The notes beneath the pieces were generated by a model. The model was not told the origin of the DNA. It worked only from the letters and a program-made list of their open reading frames with translations, and did not search any database. Shown here in pieces: positions 9,801-18,079 of a stretch of 64,000 bases of DNA. This stretch comes from Rudanella sp031411995. Its GTDB lineage: Bacteria > Bacteroidota > Bacteroidia > Cytophagales > Spirosomataceae. The position numbers and the translations under genes are program-made. Position 1 is the stretch's first letter; each line of letters opens with the position of its first letter. The DNA lies in the NCBI GenBank assembly GCA_031411995.1, contig JANOCD010000047.1, positions 1 through 64,000 on the forward strand. Direction: 5' to 3'.

Positions 9801-9916
9801 AGGCCAGCTCCCTTTTCATCGGTAATGGAGCCGTACATGGATGATGTTGTAACCTGGGCGTGCGTGATGCTCACCACCAGAAACAGCAGGAGTGTAAGTA
9901 GAGATTTGACGTGCAT
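6806..9916 (-). CDS. Oar-like TonB-dependent outer-membrane receptor with N-terminal CarboxypepD-regulatory-like domain
   Basis: This 1036-residue protein has a signal peptide (ending about THAQ). A carboxypeptidase-regulatory-like beta-sandwich follows at about residues 25-115 (GSITDEKGAGLPGATV). Next come a plug region with SGTNELRGTAFGFFRN and a long beta-barrel ending in a typical hydrophobic C-terminus (WRMQLGVRLTF). It belongs to the Oar/Cna-B-like TonB receptor type that stands alone without a SusD partner. The ligand is unknown and may be peptide, glycan or siderophore. The upstream 245 bp hold no other gene, and no clear TAnnTTTG box was found there. Confidence 0.9.
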   Translation of the reverse strand: MHVKSLLTLLLFLVVSITHAQVTTSSMYGSITDEKGAGLPGATVIATHLPTGTQYAVTTRAEGQYSLPNMRVGGPYKVDVTYVGFQAIKAEDLYLTLGQRLSVPFVLKNTSTQLGEVTIKGSDALNDGRTGLATTIGSDQLRILPTIKRSIFDYTRLNPAAGDNGTFGGRLNRFNNFSLNGAIFTNPFGLDAAQPGGQSDAQPVSLDAIEQIQVSMSPFDITQAGFVGASINAVTKSGTNELRGTAFGFFRNQSLTGKRVKGTDIYVPESGQSQFGFSLGGPLIKNKLFFFINAEADIRSDLGTDGWIAARSGVSGVNVSRTTAADLENVGSALRGLGYEPGAYENFTHRTRNAKAIVKLDWNINSIHKLSVIYNMLDAFRDKPAHPSAIGRRGPDFLTLQFENSGYRINNKLHGGIVELNSNFNGRFANKLQVGLTSFRDTRDAKSSPFPVVNINKDGVRYIVAGYEPFSINNRLNQDVFQATNNFNIFAGKHTITLGASFERFSFDNSFNLNAYDGTFGPGFGSVAEFVAVSKTADYKKIVDAAKATAAKNTWALAETNVGQLGIYAQDEVVVNNRLNLSYGLRVDLPMYFDTQTKIDESIKRNCCYDPTIQYYNADGQPVKLDSRELPGTSPLISPRVGFNYKMTGTSTLRGGTGVFTGRFPFVWIGNQVANPNFFFYTTTDPSFKFPQVWKTSLGYDHKFASGWNTSVDLLYGYDLQNMMVRNYGLRTPSTTLKGVDNRRTYAAADRSTVFGGPTNAYVFTNVSGGYSFNGSIQVQRTWSTNLFMSLAYNYLKAVDKSSTDSEISSDSFDRQPTTGNANTPVSGNSQFGNAHRVVGTLGKKFVYADGRWATTISAVAEYAKGGRFSYTYFGDLNNDGSGLNDLLYVPTNAQIDQMRFAGTDAQQATQKAGFKAFVAQDDYLSSRQGQYAERYASLSPLYSNWDVRILQDYYLGNKRQLQFSLDILNAGNLLSSNWGVRQIASYTGLAQPLGVSVDATNTPTYSFDTNVQATFFNDTQLTSRWRMQLGVRLTF

Positions 9917-10161
9917 AAAATGGTTTAAAGTAAATGTTAACGATGCGTGTTTGCTCGTAAAAATACGGTAACAAAAGCAGCCTGTTAGTATTAAGAAATC
10001 ATGAAACAGTATAATTATAATATTTCCATAAATGATACAAATCCCTGAAAAATGGGGGTATCATCCGGCTACAAAGTGTTGGGTTACCAGTAAATGATTG
10101 GGGGTTTCGTAGGGATTAGTAAGGGATAATTTGAGCCTGATATTCTTTAATTAACCACGAA

Positions 10162-10926
10162 TCAACGTGTCCGACTGCTTAGCTTATAAAATGAAAAATT
10201 AATAAATCCGTTGATTATCAACCCGATAACAAACGATGTACCCACTGATACTATAGGTAGTAATAAAGACTGAAGGAAAAGAAAGGTAGTAAAGCCAAAC
10301 ATTCCCACCACGGTGCTGCGCAATGTTATGATAGCGGCACTACTCCCCTGAAGATAATGCGTGAAAATGGCCAAAATTGAGGTAATGATGGGAAACGGGG
10401 TTAAAATACCGCTCCAGTTCGGGCCGAGTAGAGCCGCTATTTGCGTAATCAGCACCACAAATAAGGTGGCAACAACCATGCGAATCACGATATCGTAAGG
10501 TAGGCGTTTTGTTAATACCTGTTGCTGACTGGGCACCGGAAACAGAGTCAGCACCAACCCAATACAACTCATGGTGATGCCGTAACTGACAAACAGGTTC
10601 AGTCTGTCGAAACTGACGATCATAGCCACCCCAACATACACGACATACGAAATCAGAAGGGTTGTTACGCCATTGAAACGACGCGATAATCGGGCATAGC
10701 AATAGATGAAGCAGAGCAGGGAAACGACCCCCGTGAATATGCCCGGAATGGATCGGATGCCAAACGCTTTACCCTGTTCAAGAATAAAAAACAGCAGAAT
10801 TGGCCCTGCAATCCAGGGCATACTGGCAATAAGGCCACCCGTTTTGTTTCCCCATTTACGACTCAACACGGTTATCAACCCGATAACGAGGGGCATCATG
10901 ATCACCTTAATGAGGAGGATATTCAT
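10162..10926 (-). CDS. Multi-pass inner-membrane protein of unknown function
   Basis: A 254-residue, very hydrophobic protein with roughly seven to eight predicted membrane helices. Two halves look related: the segment around SMPWIAGPILLFFILEQG resembles the later segment PFPIITSILAIFTHYLQG. This suggests internal duplication, as in small transporters. No family was identified. It lies 9 bp downstream of mogA on the same strand and is probably co-transcribed. A link to molybdenum or cofactor chemistry is only a guess from context. Confidence 0.75.
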   Translation of the reverse strand: MNILLIKVIMMPLVIGLITVLSRKWGNKTGGLIASMPWIAGPILLFFILEQGKAFGIRSIPGIFTGVVSLLCFIYCYARLSRRFNGVTTLLISYVVYVGVAMIVSFDRLNLFVSYGITMSCIGLVLTLFPVPSQQQVLTKRLPYDIVIRMVVATLFVVLITQIAALLGPNWSGILTPFPIITSILAIFTHYLQGSSAAIITLRSTVVGMFGFTTFLFLQSLLLPIVSVGTSFVIGLIINGFINFSFYKLSSRTR

Positions 10927-10935
10927 GAAGATTTA

Positions 10936-11469
10936 TCAACCCTTCGGCCTGAACACGGGCATCACGGTTTCGTCTGTCGTTAGAAATGGCCCGCCAATGA
11001 GGTCGATGCAATAAGGAATGGCCGGAAAAACCACCGACAAACATTGCTCGATGGCGCGGGGTCGGCCGGGCAGGTTCAGCAGCAGGGTTTTGCCCCGGAT
11101 ACCCGCCGTTTGACGCGATAAAATGGCCGTGGGAACGTATTTAAGGCTTTCCTGTCGCATCAGCTCGCCGAAGCCGGGCAGCATTTTCTCGCAAACAGCC
11201 TCGGTGGCTTCGGGCGTAACATCGCGGAGGGCGGGGCCGGTACCGCCAGTGGTCACGATCAGGCAGCAATCCTGATTGTCGGCCATGTCGATGAAAGCCT
11301 TCGCCAGTTGGTCCTGCTCATCGGGAATGACCCGATACACCGGCTCCCAGGGGCTGATGAGGTAGCGGTTCAACAGATCGACCACGGCTTTGCCCGGAAT
11401 ATCTTCGTAAACGCCCGCGCTTGCCCGGTCTGAAACGTTAATAATGCCAATACGAATGGGTGTTGTCAT
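10936..11469 (-). CDS. mogA: Molybdopterin adenylyltransferase MogA
   Basis: A 177-residue protein that aligns by eye with Escherichia coli MogA over its whole length. It has ISDRAS-like NVSDRASAGVY, the TTGGTGPALRDVTPEAT nucleotide/molybdopterin motif, MPGFGE-like LPGFGELMRQ, the PTAILSRQTAGIRG segment, LNLPGRP, and a C-terminal AFRPK-like PVFRPKG. It adenylylates molybdopterin before molybdate insertion. I chose the ATG at 11469 rather than the ORF start at 11496 because it matches the family N-terminus and follows a TACCTTTG promoter box by 4 nt. A membrane protein gene follows after 9 bp. Confidence 0.93.
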   Translation of the reverse strand: MTTPIRIGIINVSDRASAGVYEDIPGKAVVDLLNRYLISPWEPVYRVIPDEQDQLAKAFIDMADNQDCCLIVTTGGTGPALRDVTPEATEAVCEKMLPGFGELMRQESLKYVPTAILSRQTAGIRGKTLLLNLPGRPRAIEQCLSVVFPAIPYCIDLIGGPFLTTDETVMPVFRPKG

Positions 11470-11473
11470 GGGG

Positions 11474-11481
11474 CAAAGGTA
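11474..11481 (-). promoter_or_regulatory. Bacteroidota -7 box abutting the mogA start
   Basis: TACCTTTG matches TAnnTTTG exactly and lies 4 nt upstream of the mogA ATG, so the transcript would be leaderless or nearly so. No good -33 TTTG was seen at the usual 19-21 bp. Confidence 0.45.
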
Positions 11482-11615
11482 CACTTCCACGGCCATTGCC
11501 GATTACTGAATGAGCAAGCATTTTTAGAAGCGTATCGGCTAACTTGGGAAGTAAAGAGATAGAATAAGACAAAACAAAGAAAAATGCTGGATATGCAGAA
11601 ATTACTTATTTTTTA

Positions 11616-11647
11616 TTTCGTAAATTTACTTATTAAATCTATATTTG
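11616..11647 (+). promoter_or_regulatory. Promoter of the sensor kinase gene
   Basis: TATATTTG at 11640-11647 is a perfect TAnnTTTG box. A TTTC (3 of 4 to the -33 TTTG) lies 20 bp upstream at 11616-11619. It is in an AT-rich region 37 bp before the ATG at 11685. Confidence 0.5.
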
Positions 11648-11684
11648 TTAGGTAGCTGATCGGATCTATAAAATATTATTTGGG

Positions 11685-13100
11685 ATGAATACACAGATTA
11701 CTCACCGTTTTACAATTCGGTATATATTGGCTTTATCGTTGCTGGCGAGTCTGACCATCGGGGGGCATATGGTGGTGCAACATCAGTTGGATGATCAGCA
11801 AAATGATGCCTATCTGATCAACTACGCTGGTCGTCAGCGGTTTCAGAGCCAGCAAATCATGAAAGACGTGCTCTTACTGGCTTATGAATCAAGCCCGCTC
11901 AAACACGATAGCCTACAACGCAATCTGCGGGCAACATTACTTAATTTTGAAAATTTTCACTATCAGCTACAATCAGGGCGGCTTGATTCAGCAAACAGTA
12001 CCTTTCGCAACAGCCTGATCACCAAAAAATTATACACAAATCTTGAGCCACACTTTCTTGTAATCAGCCAGCAGGTCCGGCAGCTAGTTGCCAAGCGTTT
12101 ATCACCCGCCAAGTCAGCGTTGATTGTGCAGACCTTACTTGGCCATGAAAGCCAATTTTTGGTTATAATGAATCAGATTGTGGGACAGTATCAGCGGGAA
12201 GCGCAGGATAAAGTAAGTGCGCAGGCAACCGTTGACAAATTGCTGATCATCGCCACTTTGCTGGTTTTAGTACTTGAAGCCCTGCTGATTTTTCATCCTG
12301 CTGTATCGGCTCTGCAAAAAACGGTTGCTCAGGTAACTCAGTCGGAAGTTCAAATGAGAGCGGCCAATGCCCAGCTTCAGCAAACGAACCAGGAGTTACA
12401 GATTGCTCAGGAGAAACTACTACAGAAAACCTCGTCGCGGTATCGGCAGAAATTAGTGGATCAGCGACTTCGATTGGGGTTGCTGGTGCAAGGGCAGGAA
12501 GACGAACGTCGGCGGCTCTCCCGCGAACTGCACGATGGCATTGGGCAAATGTTGACAGGCCTGAAACTGCTGGCCGAGAATATCCGGTCGGCTGACCAGC
12601 TTAATGACAAAGACCGGCAAACGTTTCAGAACTTGAAAGTACTGCTTATTCGTACCATTCAGGAAACCCGCGACGTTTCGAATAACCTCATGCCCCCCGT
12701 ATTGAGCGACTTTGGGTTGGAGTCGGCCCTCCGGCAGTTGATCGACCAACAATCCCGACAAACCGAAATAGTGATCGAATTACACTCTACGTTCAGCGGA
12801 GATCGGTTTGGTCAATCGGTCGAGATTGGCTTGTATCGCATTGCCCAGGAAGCCCTGCATAATGCCATCAAGCACGCCAAAGCGTCAAAAGTCCATGTGT
12901 CCTTGCTGCCTGATGGCGACAAAATCAGTTTGAACGTAGACGATAACGGAAATGGTTTCAGGCCACAACGAGTGAAAGTTGGGTCGCATGGGTTACACAA
13001 CATGCGCGAACGAACTCAACTACTCAACGGCATATTTGAGATAAACTCGGAACCCGGCGAAGGCACCAGCGTAAGCGTGGTAGTACCCGTCCCTCTATAA
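11685..13100 (+). CDS. NarX-type sensor histidine kinase (HisKA_3)
   Basis: This 471-residue inner-membrane kinase has a first membrane helix at about 12-31. An all-helical PilJ/NarX-like sensor region follows, with the AGRQRFQSQ signature at 48-56. A second helix lies at about 185-207, then a coiled coil at 210-265. The dimerisation/phosphoacceptor region reads RRLSRELHDGIGQ, with His283. The HATPase has an N box near NAIKHA, DDNGNGF, and HGLHNMRER. Such kinases normally pass phosphate to NarL/FixJ-type regulators, but none is adjacent, so it is an orphan here. It converges on the esterase gene with only 4 bp between stops. Confidence 0.9.
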   Translation: MNTQITHRFTIRYILALSLLASLTIGGHMVVQHQLDDQQNDAYLINYAGRQRFQSQQIMKDVLLLAYESSPLKHDSLQRNLRATLLNFENFHYQLQSGRLDSANSTFRNSLITKKLYTNLEPHFLVISQQVRQLVAKRLSPAKSALIVQTLLGHESQFLVIMNQIVGQYQREAQDKVSAQATVDKLLIIATLLVLVLEALLIFHPAVSALQKTVAQVTQSEVQMRAANAQLQQTNQELQIAQEKLLQKTSSRYRQKLVDQRLRLGLLVQGQEDERRRLSRELHDGIGQMLTGLKLLAENIRSADQLNDKDRQTFQNLKVLLIRTIQETRDVSNNLMPPVLSDFGLESALRQLIDQQSRQTEIVIELHSTFSGDRFGQSVEIGLYRIAQEALHNAIKHAKASKVHVSLLPDGDKISLNVDDNGNGFRPQRVKVGSHGLHNMRERTQLLNGIFEINSEPGEGTSVSVVVPVPL

Positions 13101-13104
13101 CGGC

Positions 13105-13872
13105 TCAAAGGGCTGCCCGGCACTCGGCAACTTTATCCGTGTTGAGCACATCGACACCCATTTTACGAAGTTGTTTCCAGGCGTTGGGGTTGTCGGGGGT
13201 GGCCCAGAACCGGATCATTTTCTTCTGGTCGTGCGCCCGCCGAATAATGCGTTTGAGTTTTTCGCGGTCAGCATCGGGAACATCTCCGTTGCCATCCCAA
13301 CGCGAATAGCTCAGAAAACTATCGCTGATGAGAGCGACCCGTTTGCTGGTTTCATCGTCGTAAATCTCTGCCGAACGCCCATCGAACTTGACGAACATCG
13401 GGTAGTCGAGCATGGCTTCGACGCGGGGCCGGTTACCGCTGATAATGATCTGGATACCCGTTGGATTCGCGAGCGGATTGAAGGTATCGATGTGCTTGCT
13501 CAGGAGAGCCTGCAAAACGGGCCATACCACATCAAACTTGTCTTTTAAGTCGATAACCAGAGCAGGTGCATAAACCCGGTCGGTGCTGATGCGGCCTTTA
13601 TGTTGGGCAAACAGCTGCACAATAGGGTTCAAATACAGTGAATCGAGGGTGCGGGCGGGGTTTATGTCTTTGCGCTCGTGGGCCACCATTAGTTTGCCAT
13701 CCACCAGCCAAACATCAGCTTCGATGTAGTCAGCGCGGTTATCGAGTGCTGTTTGCAGCGGCACAGGTTTTTCGTAATCGTTATGGGCGTGTAGTTTAAC
13801 AGCCCCTGCCCGTTGAGCCATACCGGGGAGCGTGGCCAGAAGCAGCGAAGCCAGAAACAGGAGTGATTTCAT
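13105..13872 (-). CDS. Secreted GDPD / PI-PLC-like phosphodiesterase
   Basis: A 255-residue protein with a signal peptide (MKSLLFLASLLLATLPGMAQ). The TIM-barrel phosphodiesterase start reads LHAHNDY (residues 27-33), with IEADVW (50-55) and MVAHERK around His65. These are the usual glycerophosphodiester phosphodiesterase-like acid/base and metal positions, although the first motif is HAHNDY rather than HRG. It probably hydrolyses a phosphodiester lipid head group in the periplasm. The substrate is unknown. Confidence 0.8.
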   Translation of the reverse strand: MKSLLFLASLLLATLPGMAQRAGAVKLHAHNDYEKPVPLQTALDNRADYIEADVWLVDGKLMVAHERKDINPARTLDSLYLNPIVQLFAQHKGRISTDRVYAPALVIDLKDKFDVVWPVLQALLSKHIDTFNPLANPTGIQIIISGNRPRVEAMLDYPMFVKFDGRSAEIYDDETSKRVALISDSFLSYSRWDGNGDVPDADREKLKRIIRRAHDQKKMIRFWATPDNPNAWKQLRKMGVDVLNTDKVAECRAAL

Positions 13873-14044
13873 GTCGGCAGAAATTTGGCGTAAAGTAGGG
13901 GAAAGTTAGGGGTGGAAGCAAACCACAAAAAAATGTTTGTCGTTGCCAGCGTGTAGCGTTATTTTGTCGTCTCTGCCTAAAACGCACAAAATCAACGGCC
14001 ATTTCCCTTTACCCGTTCTGCAAACTCAAAATGATCAAACCCGA

Positions 14045-14623
14045 TTAAAACTTCTTCCAGTTTGTGATGGGTGGCCCAACTCGTTTAAAGCCGTGTTCTT
14101 CCCGGAATTTGTCCTGTTCAGCTTCCGACATATTTTTGGCTGCCCCTTCGCTGATCTTCCTGAAAAATGCCTCCATTTTACCGGCTGGCTGGAAATACAT
14201 CAGCAGCCTGCCGTTTCCGTCGCCCACTTTCGCAAAACTGTGCGGAACGTTTCTTGGACCGAAAACGCTGTCGCCCACTTTGGCCTCGTGAACTTCGTCG
14301 CCCACTTTAATCAGAAATTGCCCTTCCAGCACATACCACCACTCGTCCTGCTCGAAATGGACATGATGCGACGGACCACCTTCTTTCACCCGGATCGATT
14401 CAAAGACGTAGATATCCCCATCGGTGTCTTTGGTGGATACTTTCGTCGAGAAGGTGTCGCCTTCCAAAAGCGAAATGGATTTATCAAAGCGGTCTTTGCC
14501 GGCATTGACTTTAAAACCATTGCCAATCCGTAATTTCTGTACAGATTCAGCCATCGAACTAACCGCTGTGGCAACGAGCGTGCCCATCGTTAGAAGACCC
14601 CGTAAAAAGATATTCCGTTTCAT
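14045..14623 (-). CDS. Exported cupin protein, copy 1
   Basis: A 192-residue protein with an N-terminal signal sequence (about 1-25). A single cupin_2 fold carries HHVHFEQDEWWYVLEG (His87, His89, Glu94) and a second-motif His128 in PRNVPHSF, which together make the usual metal site. It is clearly paralogous to the gene 22 bp upstream on the same strand; both share a C-terminal PAGK-x-E-x-FF segment and a GPP ending. The catalytic role is unknown. Confidence 0.83.
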   Translation of the reverse strand: MKRNIFLRGLLTMGTLVATAVSSMAESVQKLRIGNGFKVNAGKDRFDKSISLLEGDTFSTKVSTKDTDGDIYVFESIRVKEGGPSHHVHFEQDEWWYVLEGQFLIKVGDEVHEAKVGDSVFGPRNVPHSFAKVGDGNGRLLMYFQPAGKMEAFFRKISEGAAKNMSEAEQDKFREEHGFKRVGPPITNWKKF

Positions 14624-14645
14624 GATCAGGTTAGTTTAAAAACGA

Positions 14646-15200
14646 TTAATCTACTTTCAGGGGTGGGCCGACCACCTGCATCCCGTTGTCGCCAAATATC
14701 TTGGCCACCTCCTCCTTCGAGGGTTCGTGGTCTAAGCCAGCCATTGTAACAAAAAACGTTTCCAGTTTGCCAGCAGGTTGCAACATCACCAGCATTTTGC
14801 CCGTTTCGGCTACCTGCGTCCAGGCGTGGGGCACATTGCGAGGCAGAAAAATGCTGTCGCTGGCTTTCAGGTTATATTTTTCAGTGCCAACCTGGAAAAC
14901 ATACGATCCTTCAAGCACGTAAAACACTTCATCCTGCGCCGGGTGAATGTGCAAGGGCGTGCCGCGTCCGGGCGAAAGCGACGTTTGCTCAAACAGAGCG
15001 AAGTCGCCGTCGGTATCGCTGCCCGATATTTTCACGTCCAGCACATTTGAATTAACGCCCTTGAGCTTGATGTGGCCGTGAATACGGCCCTCCCCTCCGC
15101 TAATTTTGAAGCCCTTTCCCCGCATAAACTTTCCTATTCGGGCAAACACAGGCAGTGTCGTCAGGGCAAACACAGCGGCAATAAATCGGTTTCGGTTCAT
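14646..15200 (-). CDS. Exported cupin protein, copy 2
   Basis: A 184-residue cupin_2 protein with a short hydrophobic N-terminus. Metal ligands are visible as LHIHPAQDE (His84, His86, Glu91) and PRNVPHAW (His125). I chose the ATG at 15200 because it places the signal at the N-terminus; an upstream ATG at 15215 is possible. Together with the next gene it forms a tandem paralogous pair, probably transcribed together. The function is unknown. Confidence 0.82.
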   Translation of the reverse strand: MNRNRFIAAVFALTTLPVFARIGKFMRGKGFKISGGEGRIHGHIKLKGVNSNVLDVKISGSDTDGDFALFEQTSLSPGRGTPLHIHPAQDEVFYVLEGSYVFQVGTEKYNLKASDSIFLPRNVPHAWTQVAETGKMLVMLQPAGKLETFFVTMAGLDHEPSKEEVAKIFGDNGMQVVGPPLKVD

Positions 15201-15434
15201 GGCGTTCGTCAGCATTGGCTTATCGGTTTTGCCCTAAAGTTCACGCCAATTTATCCAAGGATCAATAACCCTTTTCACCTATTTAGTAAGCGGAGTAAAA
15301 CCAGTCTGGACTAGATGAGCGTTGTAGCTCATTAATGCTGGCAGTAGAACGAATCGGGTAGATTGGTTTTAGATATACCAGCGCACCTTGACTGACCGAT
15401 GGTGACCCGCTTCAAATCCTACTGACATTCCTGA

Positions 15435-16853
15435 ATGGCAACTTCGCTCCACAACTCTACACTGATTAACCGCCGTGAATTTGTTCAGTCGGTGGGCACG
15501 TTGATGGCGGCTGGTGCCACGGGGCTGGTGCCTGCCGAAAGCAGTTCTTTAGCTAACCGTCAATCGAAAACCACGATTCGGGTAACCAACGTAGAGTCGA
15601 ATTTTGAGCGCGAGCCGCTGAATCCGTATCGCTTCAAGGGCAGTGCCATCACCGAGAGCTGGCAAACGATAGCGATGCTCCAAAGCGAGTCGGGCATTCG
15701 CAAAGTTGGTTTATGCACGCAGGGTGTGCTTTGGTCCGATGCGAAGGTATTTGCAGCTCACTCGGAGCGGGTTGGCAATGCCCTGATGTATGCTATGACC
15801 GACCGGGCTTTGCAAATTATTAAGGGCAACTCATTCACCAGTCCGGTCGATTTGATGGAGTCCCTCTTGCCAGAGGTGCTGGCCTACGGAAAAAAGATCA
15901 CGGGCAACCCCGACCTGCGAAAGACCTTCGCGCTCAATGCACTCGTCAGCGTTGATAATGCGGCATGGCTGTTATATGCCCAGGAAAACAACCTGACGCG
16001 CTTCGACGACATGATCCCCGAAGCCTACCGTCCGGGTTTGTCGCATCGGCATCAGAAAGTAGCCAGTATTCCGTCGTTCAGCGTTGGCACAACTGCCGAA
16101 ACCATCAAAGCAGCGGCTGACCAGGGTTATTTTATCTTGAAACTGAAAACCGGCGCGGCAGGAACACAGGCCGACATGCTGGAAAAAGACATTGCCTTTC
16201 TGACGGCGGTGCATAAAGCCATTGGCCACTACCAAACTCCCTATACCAAAAGCGGAAAAATACCCTATTACTTCGATGCCAATGGCCGCTACGAGCAAAA
16301 AGATACGTTGCTCCGGTTTCTGGATCACGCCAAAAAAATTGGGGCTTTCGATCAGATCGCGGTGATTGAAGAACCATTTGACGAACGCAACGAAACGTTT
16401 GTGGGGGACCTGGGCGTTCGGGTTGCCGCCGACGAAAGTGCCCATACCGCCGAGGATGCTGCGGTGCGGATTCAGCAGGGATACTCGGCCATTGCGGTGA
16501 AAGCCATTGCCAAAACCCTGAGTATGACCATGAAGATTACGCAGTTGGCTTATGAGAAAAGCATTCCCTGCTTTTGCGCCGACCTCACGGTGAACCCGAT
16601 TCTGGTGGACTGGAACAAAAACGTGGCAGCCCGTTTACCGCCTTTTCCGGGCGTGACGGTGGGCTTACAGGAAACCAACGGGCATCAGTATTTCAAAAAC
16701 TGGAACACCCTTGTGGGCTATCATCCCAAAGCCGGTGCTACCTGGACTCAAACCCAGCAGGGGGTTTATCTCACCGATTCGTCGTTTTATGCCGAAAGTG
16801 GCGGCATACTTTTACCATCTCCGCATTACGAACAATTGGTTGGGCAGGGGTGA
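15435..16853 (+). CDS. Tat-exported enolase-superfamily enzyme (muconate-lactonising / epimerase-like)
   Basis: A 472-residue protein with a twin-arginine signal (NRREFVQSVGTLMAAGATG, about 12-30). The enolase-superfamily barrel follows: KLK at about residue 234 (second-strand Lys), YFDANGR with the first acidic ligand, VIEEPFDE with the second, AADES with the third, and VKAIAK with the sixth-strand Lys. That arrangement fits the muconate lactonising / dipeptide epimerase subgroup rather than mandelate racemase, so the enzyme probably performs epimerisation or cycloisomerisation. Export by Tat is unusual for this superfamily. It ends 9 bp from the convergent chrA gene. Confidence 0.82.
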   Translation: MATSLHNSTLINRREFVQSVGTLMAAGATGLVPAESSSLANRQSKTTIRVTNVESNFEREPLNPYRFKGSAITESWQTIAMLQSESGIRKVGLCTQGVLWSDAKVFAAHSERVGNALMYAMTDRALQIIKGNSFTSPVDLMESLLPEVLAYGKKITGNPDLRKTFALNALVSVDNAAWLLYAQENNLTRFDDMIPEAYRPGLSHRHQKVASIPSFSVGTTAETIKAAADQGYFILKLKTGAAGTQADMLEKDIAFLTAVHKAIGHYQTPYTKSGKIPYYFDANGRYEQKDTLLRFLDHAKKIGAFDQIAVIEEPFDERNETFVGDLGVRVAADESAHTAEDAAVRIQQGYSAIAVKAIAKTLSMTMKITQLAYEKSIPCFCADLTVNPILVDWNKNVAARLPPFPGVTVGLQETNGHQYFKNWNTLVGYHPKAGATWTQTQQGVYLTDSSFYAESGGILLPSPHYEQLVGQG

Positions 16854-16862
16854 GAAATACGC

Positions 16863-18074
16863 TCAAAACAACAAACCCAATCCCAACCCGCCCAGAATCA
16901 ACACAAAGGGGGGAATTTTTGTCAGTTCGAGCAGTAAAATTGTCCCCAAAACTACAGCTACCATAGGCCATTGGGGAGCCATTGGCTCAAACAGAGCGAT
17001 TGCCGCTGCCGCTGTCAGGCCCGTACTGGCGGCATTGATGCCTTCGAGAGAAGCCCGTACCGCCCGGTAGCGTTTCAGTTGGCCCCAGAACCGATACACA
17101 AAGAAGATCAGGAACGTGCCGGGCAGAAAAATGCCCGCCGTCGATACGGCACTGCCCAGAAGTTGGCCCTGAATACCCTCGTTGCGCATCGACAGGGCAC
17201 CGATATAGGACGCAAACGCAAACACCGGCCCCGGAATAGCCTGTACTAACCCTAATCCCGACAGAAACTCCTCGCGGGTCAGGTAATGTTTGAACGCCAC
17301 AAATTCGTTGTAGAGCATGGGTGTGAGCACTTGCCCTCCTCCAAAAACCAGACTTCCGTTGCGATAAAAGTTCTCGAATAACCGCACGGGTAACAATTGC
17401 GTGATGGCTCCTAAAACGGCAACCCCAATAAAAACACCTAACCACAAAACAAAATTGGCCCACTCGATACGCAGGGGCTGCTTTTCCATCACGGTTTGCT
17501 TTTCGTAGGTCAGCGCGGTGGTGATGCCCCCGGCCAAAATCACGATGGGTGTTACGTAGGGCGAGCGGAATGCATAGGCTGTGAGGGCGGCCAGAATAGC
17601 GAGCACCAGGCCACTTTGGTTCTGAATCACTTTCCGGGCAATCCGATACCCGGCTACAATCAGGAAACCAACCGCCATGGGTTGAATGAACCGCGCAAAC
17701 CTCAGCGACTGATGCTGATCCTGCAAATGATCGACAAGCATGCCAAATGCAGTCATAATCGAGACGGCGGGCAGGCACCAGACCAGCAGGGTGAGATAAG
17801 CCAGGTTGGGGCCACCGATTTTAAAGCCCAGTGCCGTAACGGTCTGGGTAGATGTTGGCCCCGGCAACACCTGGCACAAAGCATTGAGTTCGAGCAGTTC
17901 TGCCTCAGTGAGATAGGCCCGCTTTTTCACAAACCGCTCGAACATCATCGCCAGATGCACCTGCGGTCCCCCGAATGTAGTGAACGCGAGGATCAGCACA
18001 TCTTTCAGGAAAATGAGGTAGCGAATTTTGCGGACGGGAGTCAATTCAATGAGCAGTGAACAGTGAGCAGCCAA
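16863..18074 (-). CDS. chrA: Chromate transporter ChrA (long, two-domain form)
   Basis: A roughly 400-residue membrane protein with two CHR domains. The first has AFTTFGGPQVHLAMM and LNALCQVLPGPTSTQ. The second has VFGGGQVLTPML and GLVQAIPGPVFAFAS. The family exports chromate by a proton-coupled mechanism; other anions are possible. No ATG precedes the first helix, so the start is a TTG, either at 18074 or at 18044. The DNA encoding residues 1-8 is a run of 7-bp repeats. The 2OG-oxygenase gene ends 5 bp upstream. Confidence 0.87.
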   Translation of the reverse strand: MAAHCSLLIELTPVRKIRYLIFLKDVLILAFTTFGGPQVHLAMMFERFVKKRAYLTEAELLELNALCQVLPGPTSTQTVTALGFKIGGPNLAYLTLLVWCLPAVSIMTAFGMLVDHLQDQHQSLRFARFIQPMAVGFLIVAGYRIARKVIQNQSGLVLAILAALTAYAFRSPYVTPIVILAGGITTALTYEKQTVMEKQPLRIEWANFVLWLGVFIGVAVLGAITQLLPVRLFENFYRNGSLVFGGGQVLTPMLYNEFVAFKHYLTREEFLSGLGLVQAIPGPVFAFASYIGALSMRNEGIQGQLLGSAVSTAGIFLPGTFLIFFVYRFWGQLKRYRAVRASLEGINAASTGLTAAAAIALFEPMAPQWPMVAVVLGTILLLELTKIPPFVLILGGLGLGLLF

Positions 18075-18079
18075 CAGTG
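18052..18079. repeat. Four 7-bp repeats at the chrA start
   Basis: Units AGCAGTG, AACAGTG, AGCAGCC and AACAGTG run head to tail. They fill the gap between the oxygenase stop and chrA and extend into the possible chrA N-terminus. This is one of several 7- or 8-bp-period repeats that touch start codons in this window. Confidence 0.7.

Noticed and set aside
16987..17778. 263-codon ORF antisense or out of frame within chrA
   Set aside because: The chrA frame carries both CHR signatures; this frame is rich in Arg, Cys and Ser and looks non-coding.
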